NCBI GenBank assembly: GCA_964020085.1
Contig: OZ026607.1
Coordinates: 17,194,622 to 17,258,621 of the forward strand
Source of the DNA: Micromussa lordhowensis
Lineage: Eukaryota; Cnidaria; Anthozoa; Scleractinia; Lobophylliidae
Direction of reading: 5' to 3'
Length of the DNA stretch: 64,000 nucleotides
Within the stretch, counting starts at the first letter, position 1, and the number at the start of each line of letters is the position of its first letter. Both the position numbers and the translations under genes were made by a program. Shown piece by piece: positions 1-11,200 of this stretch. The notes below the pieces were generated by a model, which saw nothing but the letters and a program-made list of their open reading frames with translations, was not told the DNA's origin and did no database searches.

Positions 1-73
1 CTAAGTTTTGAAAACTGTAGAAAACTTTGCTAAGGAAACCATTAAAGCGCGTGTAATTGACGTGAAAATCGCG

Positions 74-143
74 TGGGTATCCAATTACAGGTGTCCGATT
101 ACAAAAAGTTCAAATCGGACACCTGTAATTGGACACCCACGTG
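74..143. repeat. Hairpin repeat
   Basis: Two arms reading GTGGGT(A)TCCAATTACAGG and its reverse complement, with further pairing inward, surround a short spacer. This is a foldback repeat with no coding content. Confidence 0.7.
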
Positions 144-204
144 ATCACTCGCCGATTACGTGACAAATAGGCGCGCGGAGAACCAATCACGATCGAGAAT
201 TTTG

Positions 205-503
205 TTATAGGTACGATTATAATAATAATAACTTTATTTAAGTTTCATATGTATTTAGCACTGTTGTACTAATTGGGGACATTGTACTAATTGTACTAAT
301 TGTAAATAAATAAACAAATGTTTCAAATAGAACATGAACTGTTAAGAATCCCAACTGGTGGGAGGCTGACCAGTTGGCTATTTACTCAACGCGGTCGAGG
401 AGTTGAACCCGGGACTACCGAGAACAAATCCAGATAGTGGTAGGGTGAAGGAATTGAACCAGGGGCCTCCAGATTTCAAACCCAGCGCCCTAAACCACAC
501 GCC
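205..503 (-). mobile_element. SINE-like dispersed repeat, copy 1
   Basis: This segment carries A/T-rich sequence, then CACTGTTGTACTAATTGGG, then two tRNA B-box-like motifs in reverse orientation (GTTGAACCCGGGAC and ATTGAACCAGGGGC). The same order of blocks recurs at about 29000-29255. The tRNA-like promoter boxes and dispersed copies fit a tRNA-derived SINE. Exact ends are uncertain. Confidence 0.6.
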
Positions 504-1729
504 ACCTCCACATGGTGACGGTAGTTACAAATTATTAGGGTTACAATGTACGACCTTTTTCTGGCTAGCGTTAGGTCCAAAGTCTGGAATGTTTGTTTTC
601 CTCATTGGTGGTAACTTTAAGAAGTTTTGAATGATAAAATTGTCTTATGAAAATGATCAGATATCGAGTAAATGTCATACGGAACGCGGAACTTTTTGTG
701 CGTAGCTTGAAACCTCTCAGTTCTTGTGAATTGAAGACGGAATGCTGCTAATGACTCTGGGAGAGAACGCGCATAATTTTGTTTGCAAGCCATAACGTAT
801 CGTAAAACTAAATAAAAACCGTTTGCACCCACTTTCCATGGGATAATCTGGTACGTGGCAATGTCGTAAAATCCCCGTTATAGCCCCCTCGCCATTGCTT
901 ATTGTCCCATGACCTGTCCGCCAATAAAGCACTGCGGCTGATCAAGTTTTTTTTTCCTGCAAATATCTTTTGCAGTGAAGAAACTCGTTTGCAATGAAGA
1001 AATCCTTTTTTGCTGTCACGTCATAGGCTCTATTCGATATCTCAGTTCTCCCCGTTGTTTATTGTCATTTAAATTAGACGTTTAATTATATTTTATGATA
1101 ATGTTCTAACAGTTCGACACTTTCGTTGCTGAACACACTGACAAAGAATTGTTCTTTCCACAGATGTAGCTACTATATTTTTTCTTTCGTTTATGTATTA
1201 CAGAGAGTGAGACTTAACAAACTGTAGAATAGTGGTTGGTTTATATGTAGGTATACAAGGTATGCAACCTTGTATACGTTAGAATCCCGGTTGCAAGCCA
1301 CTCACCCTTCTTCCACTCCCCCCACCCCTTTGTTAATTGATAGGGCAATCTGCTTGCTCAAGGAATTATACCGGTGATACTCCCCTTATGAGATATTTAC
1401 ACCCCTCCGAACTCTCCATATTATCATTAATACTAACCTCATAGAGCATCGTACTTCAATTAGAAAAGGCCAGTGGCTAAGTTCTAACGTAGACTGCAAA
1501 TTAAAACATTTTATCAGATTGGCTTTGTTTTCAAACACTATACCTCTTATCAAGTCAGCTTATTTCAAAACGACTTTTCAGTATCGGTTATAACCTCGCC
1601 TTTCACTTTCCCCATCCCCTCTGTATAAGCCCCCTTCCTTTATTTATGTACGTCCGCTCAAGACCTCTTATGAAGTTGCATAAGTCCTATGTTAAGACAA
1701 GGTCCAAAAGGCTTTTAGAGTTCCAGTTT
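504..1729. other. Intergenic, no gene seen
   Basis: Only short chance reading frames are present. A small palindrome (GTATACAAGG...CCTTGTATAC) lies at about 1252-1278. Confidence 0.5.
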
Positions 1730-2372
1730 CAGATCTGACCTCTTTTAGCGAAGAGTTAATAAACAAGTGAGAACAATATACAGCTGTCGTTTAAACACAA
1801 TTCAGATGCACAATGGGCGCAGTGAATGGGGGGTTCTCAAGGAGGTGCTTGCTTGAGTGATGGATTGCTTGGGTAATGGATCAGATTATTAGGTTACACC
1901 TAATACTGATCGATCTTTTTTGTAATGGGACACAAATTGCTTGCTCTTGGATTAGCAGATTATGCAATGTTGAACACATCATGGAAAAGCTTGTTGGATT
2001 CTTTGTCAAATATAAATTAATTACCTGTATACTGGCGCGTCAATGGCAGGGTTAGATCAGACTGCTTTCACCGAAGAGTTAGTAAACAACCGACAACAAT
2101 ACAGCTGTCGTTAGACACAATTCAGGTGCACTGTGGGCCAGTGAATGTGGGGTTCCCAATGAGGTGCTTGCTTGAGTGATGGATTGCTGCTTGGGTGATG
2201 GATTGCTTCAGTAATGGATCGGGTTATTAGGTATCTATTGTTTTTTTTCGGACATCGATAGCTTGGCTTTCGATTAGCAGGCTTGAGATTTTGGAAAATT
2301 AAATTACTTGCACACACCATGGAAAGCTCAGTGTATTGATTGTCAAAAGTAAACTAATCGCCTGTATTGTGA
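1730..2372. repeat. Imperfect tandem duplication, unit about 320 bp
   Basis: The segment starting near 1730 is repeated starting near 2053 with the same order of blocks: GAAGAGTTA(A/G)TAAACAA, ACAGCTGTCGTT, GAGGTGCTTGCTTGAGTGAT, GATTAGCAG, CATGGAAA and a final CCTGTAT. Divergence and small indels show the duplication is not recent. No coding potential is seen in either copy. Confidence 0.75.
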
Positions 2373-2882
2373 CACCCCAGGGGTAAACAACTTGTGAAGT
2401 CACATTTAACTACTAATACAATTTTTTGAAACTTTTGATTTGCGATGGTAAAATGGTCATAATCATCCCTCTGTTTGGCGCAAAGGAGAATGAACCAAGT
2501 AACAGTCATAGCCTGCTGTTCATTCCAGCCAGAAATTTGCATTTGTATAAAAATGACCAAGTGTAGAAAGTCTTTTGGGACATTCAATAGACCGATATTA
2601 ATTATAGCTTTAGAAATATTAAACATGCAAAATAGGTGTTAAAATGAACTGTAGACTGATTGATTTTGTCGCCGCACCAATATAAAAAAAGCTCGCATTC
2701 AAAGTATCTAAGTTGACATCGCCTCCTTAAAAGCCTTAAATGTTTCTCTTATTTGCAGTTGCTATCCAGTAGCGTGACATTGCATTGTTTATTGCCGCTT
2801 AAGCAAACCAGGCTGTCTCTTCTTGCCTGTCTTCCGACAGTCGCCTTGAAGCTGTTCTTAAACTTGATGCGCGCGAAGCTGA

Positions 2883-3047
2883 ATGGCTAGTCTATGGAGC
2901 GTCGCAAGAGAATGGTTTCATAAACAGAATCCCAGACGAAAAATTACTCCGCGTAAAATCAGCACAGTCTTGGAAATTCTACAGACCCAAGAAGAGGCAA
3001 AGGATCACGTCTATTATGACGCTTTGAGACGAATTTCGGCTTCCAAG
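2883..3047 (+). CDS. Possible 5' exon of the CNG channel gene (uncertain)
   Basis: An open frame of 55 codons starts at ATG 2883, directly after an in-frame TGA. It ends at a good donor, AAG|GTAAGT. The predicted peptide is basic and then helical and polar, which would suit a cytoplasmic N-terminus. It ends in phase 0, but the first well-supported channel exon (7178) needs a phase 2 partner. Either a small exon is missing between them or this is not part of the channel. A second frame is open from a candidate acceptor at about 2840 but stops before the donor. Confidence 0.3.
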
Positions 3048-5158
3048 GTAAGTTGGTTGACATTCTCACATTGTTTGTTCGTGTGAAAATTGCTTCGGGG
3101 TCTGTTTTATAATTAAATTAATCTTCAACGTAAGATTTGCCCCGCTGCAAGATTTGAAAGGTTTTATCTTTTATAAGAACACCTGAGTGAGTTTGCTGCC
3201 GGCATATTACGGGATAAGTCGGAGTTTTCAGCCCTAATCCATTGGTGAACTGAATTAATCGCAACGGAGTCGAATTTTGACACCGACCCATCTGTAGAAG
3301 TACGTAGTGGGTGACTGACTGTCTTTTAACACCGACTGGTACACTTTATAGGCAACAACCACCAGTACTGTAACAACATTTAGTTTTCTCACTTGTGTCA
3401 TACGTCAGCACGCTGGTGATGTAGAGAGCAAATAATTATTTAGAGCGACCCACATTTGTGAAGTGTTTTGGTGGGTTTCTTTTCGTAGGATTTCCAACCT
3501 AGCGAATTTAATCGCTCACTCTGAAACGTTTTCCGGCTTAAAAAATAATCGCAGTAGTCACCGCTCAAGAATAACCTTATTGCTCACAGGGCTTAATAAT
3601 TATAGCGATACCTTTGTATGCTGAACTTTTCTTACGCTTTTAATTACCGGATTGAAATTTCAAAGAGCGATAAGTCTTGATATGAGCTAATTTCTGTGCG
3701 ACATGTTTTGCTGGACGAAAGTTTTTGCCAAGAATGGAAAGAAAAAGAATTGCGTTGTTGAATAATTTTACTGAAATGTCAAAGCGTTGTTGAATAATCC
3801 CTTTTCAACCGTTGTTTGTTTAATCAGTAGACAATCATTTGCAATAAAGGTCATTTGCAGTAAATGGTAAATTTTCTCATATACGCCGCAAGGATACCAT
3901 TCCTTCTTTAGCTTTTCCTGTATGCGTTTGTAATATGTCGTAACGTGATTTAAATTTCTCAAATAGAAAAATAGATTTTTCCTTGACAGGTTTTAAATTA
4001 ACGGTAATTTGTTAATGTGTGGTGTTGACTTAAAAACGCACGCAAAATTGGATTTTGTGTCCAAATTGGGCTCCGTGAAATGAGTGTGTTAATGAAAATT
4101 CGGCAAATGGGCTGTCAGTGAGCTAATAACAACATTATCACTTTAGTGTTTCTCTCGATTTTTAATTCTGAATGCGACGAAACAAACATTCATATGTCCC
4201 AACCTGCTTGTTCACGCAAGCTTTACTGCAGCTTTCCCACACTGGGCTCAGTATGCTGCCACACTGTACTTATCACACAAACCGACAGAAAAATAACCCC
4301 AGTCTGTTTTACAAGGCAATAACGCAACTGATCTTAAGTGCCTTGGAAGTGAATTCTTTAGTTGCCTCGTCAACCCACGCCAGCTCAACCAAAGGTATCT
4401 TCAACAACCTTACTTGGAGGGTCTAGTTTGCGCCTGTGACGTGTTAGGTGGGACTTGCCGTCATGTTCGGCGTTTCTTTCCCGTGGTAATTACAAAGGCA
4501 ATGGCCATAAATTCATAACGACATCCCTATATACACCCTGACGGTCTTTGAATTATTTATGACGCTTTTTATTTTGTTTGTTTTCTTTCCGGTGTTCCTC
4601 AAGGATGAAAAAACCGCGTAAGTACTGAGAGCTACATATTTGATTACCATTCCTTCCTCCATCATCGAATTATAATCCAAAAAGCAGGGCAGTTTGTGCA
4701 ATCACTTCCCACTTGCTTTTTTTTTCATTTCTAGCCCCCCCTCCCCCGCCCTCCAGAAACATTTGGTAGGAGTGTGTGGCCCGCTTCCAGAAACCCTAAC
4801 CATAATTCAGATTAAAATCTGCGATTTCCAGTACCCTATATCAGAACTGCTCTAAAATTCGATACCCTATTTCAGACCTTCCTTATAATCAGTGTCCTAG
4901 TTCTGAGCAATGTCTAATAAATATGTCAATAAATGAGCAATGTCAAGTAATTATTAAAGGCAATGTTTATATGCTTTTATTAGGTAGTAAAAAGGTCGAG
5001 AGACGATAAATGTACAAATTTCATGAACCGCAGTAGTTTAGTATTCCTATCAACCCCATTTTATACACAAAACAGATCAAAATGGCCAAAATCGAATTTC
5101 TATTTCAGACCAAAACAGCTAAAAAGCCATACCCTTTGGGACCGCACATCCCTGTTTT
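3048..5158. other. No gene recognised
   Basis: If the exon at 2883-3047 is real this is the start of its intron; otherwise it is upstream sequence. I see only short chance frames and no recognisable repeat family. Confidence 0.4.
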
Positions 5159-5634
5159 TACGATAACTGCAGAAATTCTCGCGCGCTCATTGGCTAATTT
5201 TTATCGTCAATATGCGGACAGACACATGAATTTGAAATTCGTGCGACGCGTCAGCGAGCGAGAGCGGGCAATAGACCAATTTCGATGTATTAAAATTCAG
5301 CCTAAAACAATAGACCTCAGTACGAGGCTCGTGGGAATAAACCCCACAAACTCTGTATTTATTCCCACGAGCCTCGTACTGAGGTCTATTGTTGTAGGCT
5401 GAATTTTAATATATCGAAATTGGTCTATTCGACCATTTGTTATCGTAAAAAACAAATTGACGTCAGTTTTTTATGCGTCTGTCCTGTTATTGACAATGGA
5501 TTTCGTCATCACATTGTCAAAGTAGTCTGCGGATCCACTCGGCTATCGCCTCGTGGATCCACAGCTACTTTGACAATGTGATGACGAAATTTATGATCAA
5601 TAACAGGACAGACGCATGAAAAATTTGTTAAATA
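5159..5634 (+). mobile_element. Foldback element family A, copy 1 (interrupted)
   Basis: The element begins at CGATAACTGCAGAAATTC. Its internal palindrome has arms around GCGTCTGTCCTGTTATTG, with a core of GGATCCACTCGGCTATCGCC. Further copies lie at about 27470-27781 (same orientation) and 31869-32193 (opposite orientation). This copy is interrupted at 5271-5428 by a different palindromic element that the other two copies lack. It is non-coding. Confidence 0.8.
5271..5428. mobile_element. Near-perfect palindromic element nested in foldback A
   Basis: The left arm starts ATAGACCAATTTCGAT and continues through ACCTCAGTACGAGGCTCGTG. The right arm is its almost exact reverse complement, ending ATCGAAATTGGTCTAT, with a short loop between. 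Comparison with the other family A copies shows it is an insertion. It encodes nothing. Confidence 0.8.
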
Positions 5635-5739
5635 GCCCATATAAGGTTTCTTGCTTTACTTTAGTGAGCCAGAAGTAACGGGAGTGCTCGTAATTAAATC
5701 TACGTTAGGTGGTGCAATTAAGTAGCCTCTAACATTTCA

Positions 5740-5890
5740 GTATACAGATGGCGCTGGATCTGGAATCTGGAGGTTCCTGGTTCAGTCCTCCATCCTGGTG
5801 GAACAAGTTTAATCTGTTTTTGGTAGTCCTTAGAAGAAGAACTCACGATTTGTAAATAGCCAACTGGTTAACCCCTGGCCAATAACCCAT
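5740..5890 (+). mobile_element. SINE-like fragment
   Basis: A GCGCTGGATCTGGAATCTGG segment is followed by the B-box-like CTGGTTCAGTCC and then GTAAATAGCCAACTGG. The last block is the reverse complement of a block inside the repeat at about 205-503. This supports a diverged copy of the same SINE-type family. Confidence 0.45.
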
Positions 5891-6415
5891 TCCCACTCTA
5901 TGAGATGCGCTCGCAGGCAATCATGGTAGTTGTAAGCAATGTCTTGCTCCAAGTCTCGAAGATATCGCACTTGTGATGCATACAACTGCCATCCCTGCGC
6001 GCAAGTCTTGCAGGAGGAATGACCCATTGTGATTCTGAATGGTATTTGTTTGTTCATGGATAGTGTGCCCAATTAGCACAGCCTTTCTTAATTGCTACTG
6101 TGCTAATTAAGATGTCGATTAAGTCACCAATCATTATTTCGTTCTTTATATGACAGCGGATCCAGAGGTGCTCAAAAAGGGGTGATTGGGCTGAGGAGAT
6201 AGTGGTCCCCTCATCCTTATCAGGGGGTACTTTTAGCAATGAGGGAATCTCTTGCTGCCTGTTGCATGGGAGGTGCGGTGCCTGATTTGTTATATTACAC
6301 TCTCACTTTGTTGGGGATGGAAGGTTTGCACCAGTCTTGATACCTTAGGGTTAAAAGAAATTTCAGCCTCACCTAAAGGAATAGAGGGATTCGGCTAACG
6401 TGTTTACATCGTTGT

Positions 6416-6566
6416 TGCCACCCAATTCAGACCACGTGACGACTCATTCGGGATGTTATAATGTCTTGTGCTGTTTGCCACACGCAACTGATTGCATGGG
6501 AGTTTGAACTAACGGTATAATTGTAACCTTCCAAGTGAATCATCACATGATCTGAATTGGGTGCCA
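6416..6566. mobile_element. MITE-like element with inverted ends
   Basis: The left end TGCCACCCAATTCAGA matches the reverse complement of the right end, ATCTGAATTGGGTGCCA with mismatches. The similarity extends inward through the CACGTGACGA / TCATCACATG blocks. It is about 150 bp and non-coding. Confidence 0.6.
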
Positions 6567-7177
6567 AAGGGATTTAAGACGATTTCCGCACAACATTCGA
6601 GCAATAATGGCGAAAATTAAGTTACCAAAAAACCCTCTTAGCATGGTAATATTTTGGATAAAGGTAAGAAGGTCTTATTGAGATTTAAGTTCTCAAGCTG
6701 ACCCCAGGAGGGAAAAATGAACTTCAAGTTATCTATAGTTCAGTTAAAACGGACATTTCGCATTAGTTGAAAACAGAATTACACTCGCATTAAGCATTCT
6801 TACAAGGTTTTACATTAATTTCCTCGAGAATGCTTGGAGATTTAATTGCGGGGTCACCTAGAGAAATGAATTCCAGTGAGATGCGTTAAACAGTGTTAAA
6901 AAAGTTACCGTGCCATGAGCACATTGTTAGTAAATAATTTTTGCACTTATTGCTCGAACCTTGAGCGGAATCCGTCTTAAACACAGTAGCCGAATCCGTC
7001 TATTAGAATCTTGTAGCCTTCATAGACTGTATTGGATGCAACATCTCTTACTTTATTCCCTCATGTTTGTGTTTAGCTAAGAGAACAAATCAGAGTCCCC
7101 TTGATGGGATAACGAATAGTAACAGGAGCCCATGGCCTCCTGGTAGTAAAGAGAATTTATTTTCTTTCTGAATTTAG

Positions 7178-7301
7178 AAATGGTTGCGCTACCTCCAGTT
7201 CGCTGCAAAACATCCCGGAAGAAGACAGTGTGCCTTCACCGCGTTCAAGTCGAAGGTCTGTCGTAAAATACATCTTGTCTGTTGGAGAGCCCATCAAAAA
7301 G
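7178..7301 (+). CDS. CNG channel, resolved exon 1 (N-terminal cytoplasmic)
   Basis: The acceptor is GAATTTAG and the donor AAG|GTTTGT. The exon holds one leading base plus 41 codons. The peptide is acidic, then serine/arginine-rich (PSPRSSRRS), then [14 protein letters not shown], which joins in phase 0 to the next exon. It needs an upstream exon ending in phase 2, which I did not find. Confidence 0.7.
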
Positions 7302-8266
7302 GTTTGTTATCCTTTGGTTAATAGTTCTCCCTCGAGGCTTTAAAAACACATATTTTGGCTTACAAGGTTTTTTCCATTAGTTAAAATTATGTAAAGCTTA
7401 CAATTTATTCCATTGCAGTCGAACAGTCTGAAACATGAGTAAACGACAATTGTTGACCTCGAGTTATGACGGTTGTAGTGTTACTGATAGAGTAAAGGGT
7501 TGTTGATTATTTACACGGAGAAACCGGTTCATCAACGGTTGTGCAAATATTATGCCAAAATGCCCGATGGTAAGTTCCGTTCGGATTGACCATTTACTCC
7601 AAAAAAGAAACAAAAATTGTCTCACCATTTACGTTCTCACCGACGTTTCCGGAAATTCTGGTTAAGTGGTAAACAGCCAAGCTCTAACGAACCGTTATTC
7701 ACCTCCAAGCGGGGAAAATCGATTAGTTTTGGTTTTGCATCTGATTGGCTAGGTGTTTAGAGAAAGTGTTTAAGGACGTTAGCGCCCCAAATGGTCCCAC
7801 GAATATATTTTTTAAAACTTATCATAACGTAAGGTAAAGAACAACTTTTGCCAAAAACTAAATTGGGGCGTCACAGTGCTGGTTTTTCAGTTAAGGCGCT
7901 TTGAGGACCATGCGTTTTTGGAGGTTTTCGTTATTTTTAGACGAAGTTAGCTTTCAACTATCGGACATAAAACAAGCCACATTAGTGAAACTTAGGTCGT
8001 GTTCTATTGGGATCAACCGTTTCTGGTTCGATGGGTTGGTTGGGTTATTTCGTGTTCTATTGGAGAAAAACTTGTTTCGGTTGGTTCGGTTGATCAACTT
8101 TTTCAACCAGCCTCCAACCAGGTTGAAACGGTTGAAAAAGCATGATTTGCGTGATTATACCGCGTGATTGTAGCTCACGTAAGCGCTATTCCCACGAGTT
8201 AGATAAATAAACTTAATAAATATTGTTTTTTTGCGCTGAAATACGTAAAAATCGTAAAAAACCATA

Positions 8267-8297
<31 letters not shown>

Positions 8298-11200
8298 TTA
8301 TATGCACGAATTACCGAGTTATCGAGTTACGAGTTACCGCGTTTCAACCGAAAACGGTTGGAAAAGTGTTCTATTGAGAAACGCCAACCGCATCAAACCA
8401 AACCGGTTGCGGTTGAAACGGTTGATCCCAATAGAACACGACCTTAGATAAGGTAAACGAACTCAATTCACAACTAAGTAGATAAAGTAAACTTTTGGAG
8501 CTGAAACCGTTCCTTGAGGTTGAATGGGATTACAGAAAAATAAATATTAGCCTTGCCGGTCTACATTCGAAGAAAACTTCGCTTACAGGATAGCAGAAAA
8601 AGCGAAGCACCTGTACTTCTCACGAATAGTTTTTCCTGTTTTTTGTTAAAATGGAAAAAAATCGAAAAAGAAACTGATATACGGAAAGAAAAATTGGGGT
8701 CACCAAAGTTAGCGCACCTGCTGGTGCCAAACCCTATACTTGCTTATATTTCTTTCTTAACGCGCGCTTGATAAAAGGCGTGACGTGACGTTATGGCATG
8801 AATTCCGTGCGCAGAAAGGATGCGCAGTAACAATGGCATCGAACGTCCTTAAAACAATCAAAGAGCTTGTAAAAATAATATCAGAGAAATTCCAGATTTC
8901 TTTTCATACTCCATTGAAAACTTCTCAAACCTGCTCCAAGTGGCCGATTTCATAGCTTGGTTGGCAGAAGATGGATGCTGGTATTGTCATTTAGTCATAG
9001 GTTCGAAATCGGATGAAACTGGACATCATAGTGGGGAAGTTGCTACGTTTGGTGGCTTCGAAACTGCTAAAATAGCTTCACTCTCTGAGAAACGGTTTTT
9101 GCATGTTAAAAAGCTGGAATTAGAAGTATTCTTTTCGTCTTTAGCCGCACGTTTATGGATCACAGTCAATTGAAGTAGGCTGGGTATTTTTGAAAATTAT
9201 AAACTTTTTCCGCGTTTTCCAAAACAAAACAAACAAAAAGCAAAAATAGCAACCACAGCCACAAAAACGCTCAAGTAAAAGTATTATGTAGATATTTTCT
9301 TTCACTCTTACTTTATATTATTTCAGGTTTTACGATCTGAGAGACTTGTGTTTGACCCCGAGGATGATAACTACTATTTATGGATGGTATTACTTATTGA
9401 TGGTCTTTTTCACGGTGAACTTGTCTTGTTTTTGAACATGAAATTGTCACCAACAGAAATGTTTAGCATCTCTCACCCGTACATAATAGAAATCCTGTGA
9501 TCGATATTCTTACTTTAACGTGTCTGCAAGAAGACTTGTCCGACTTCTTGCCAATTGCTACTCTGATACAATTTATCTTGTTGAAAAATAAAACAGTCAT
9601 CCTAACTTCCATTTTTTGACATATCGTTTGATTGACCGTTGACTGTTGACCGTTGAAGAGATTCACTTAGTATAAAACACACAGACAGTTTTATAACGGT
9701 AAGAAACACTGCTGAAAGGGATGGCAAAACGATCCTTCTCGACCTATGGGCCTACGATACCTGTATGACAACAAAAACTCATTTTAGGATGTTAATTCTG
9801 GTACGTCCTTGAAACAGCGTAGAACTTCTACACGAAGCCAGACACATAGGTCTTTGAAAGACCTATGTGTCTGGCTTCGTATAGAGCTTAGCCAATCAAA
9901 GCCCCTAATGAGGGTATTTTTCTTTTTTTCCAGGGTGTAATTGCAGCTATAGTTATCTATAACTTTTGGACTGTCATTCTCAGAATCGCTTTCACAGAAA
10001 TGTCGGAAGAGGTAATTGAGTGTGATAAGTATAGGTAATCGTATGAATACGAGTGCAATTAGCTAAGGATTTACACCACGATATTTGAAAATTCTCTCAA
10101 AATTACACGAACCTTGAAATTTGAAAGAATTTTCAAATCTCACGAGTAGTGTAAATCCTTAATTGCTCGAACTTTCATACGATTACTCATTTATTATTTG
10201 ACTGGGAAATCACGAGAGTGCGCGCGTTAAATTGCGCTACAGTGCAAATCAAAAGTTAACGATAAATTGGCCTGCTCTCAGCCATCACAATGAAGTGATT
10301 TTCTCCGTTGTATATAGAATTACCAATATTAACTTTTTCTCAAGTATTTATTACCCAAGGTTTTCCTCAAACTTTCAACACGCCCTCAGTTAAGGCTTCA
10401 TTTGGTCAGTAGCTTTTTCCTAAAGCTCAAGAAAAATCCATAGATCGCAATCTTAAAAAGCGAGCAAAAGAAGTCTTTCATTCAGAATGACATTCTGAAA
10501 TCATTAGCATGCCTTTATCAAGAACGGCAATTGTAATCCCTCTCAGTCGTAGTGATTCTTGTTCCTTTTTCGTTCACTATTACCTGCTTTTGTATCTACC
10601 TAAATACACCTTTTACCTTCTTTCCTTCGATTTGAAGGCAATTTGTTAATCTTTAAAGATAAATCACAAAACAACAGCTCCTTTATAATGATTATTTTCC
10701 TGTGTGAAGTCTCTGTCTAGATTTCTGTTCTGGTGGGGAGATGTTTTTGCTGATGTTTTGTATGCCTGTGACATATGCGTGCAGCTGAGAACTGCTTACC
10801 GGGATGAACACGGAATTATGGTACGTGAAATGTGAGGGGTCTTCTCTTCTCTTTTGCCTACATTTTGTGTTTATTTATTTATTTTTGTAATCCCTGGCGA
10901 ATAATAGGAATTCGAGAAACCAGTTGGCTCTCATGAACGGGATACTGAAAGCATGCAGGGGATGGGTACAAATATTATTATCGTGCAAACCGAAAGGTTT
11001 TATTCCGGCAGATGTTTTGCTGTCATACATCATACTATTTGGATTCCTTTTTCCTCGACTCCCTCACAGTTTCGTTTTGTAAGTTGTCTTTTCTCCTCGT
11101 TATTATTTGGTATACGGTATGACAGCACGATCACAGAGGAGCTCGATCGTTGCCATTTTGCGCAACTCGTTTCTGACTGTGCTATTTGTTTTTACGAGTG

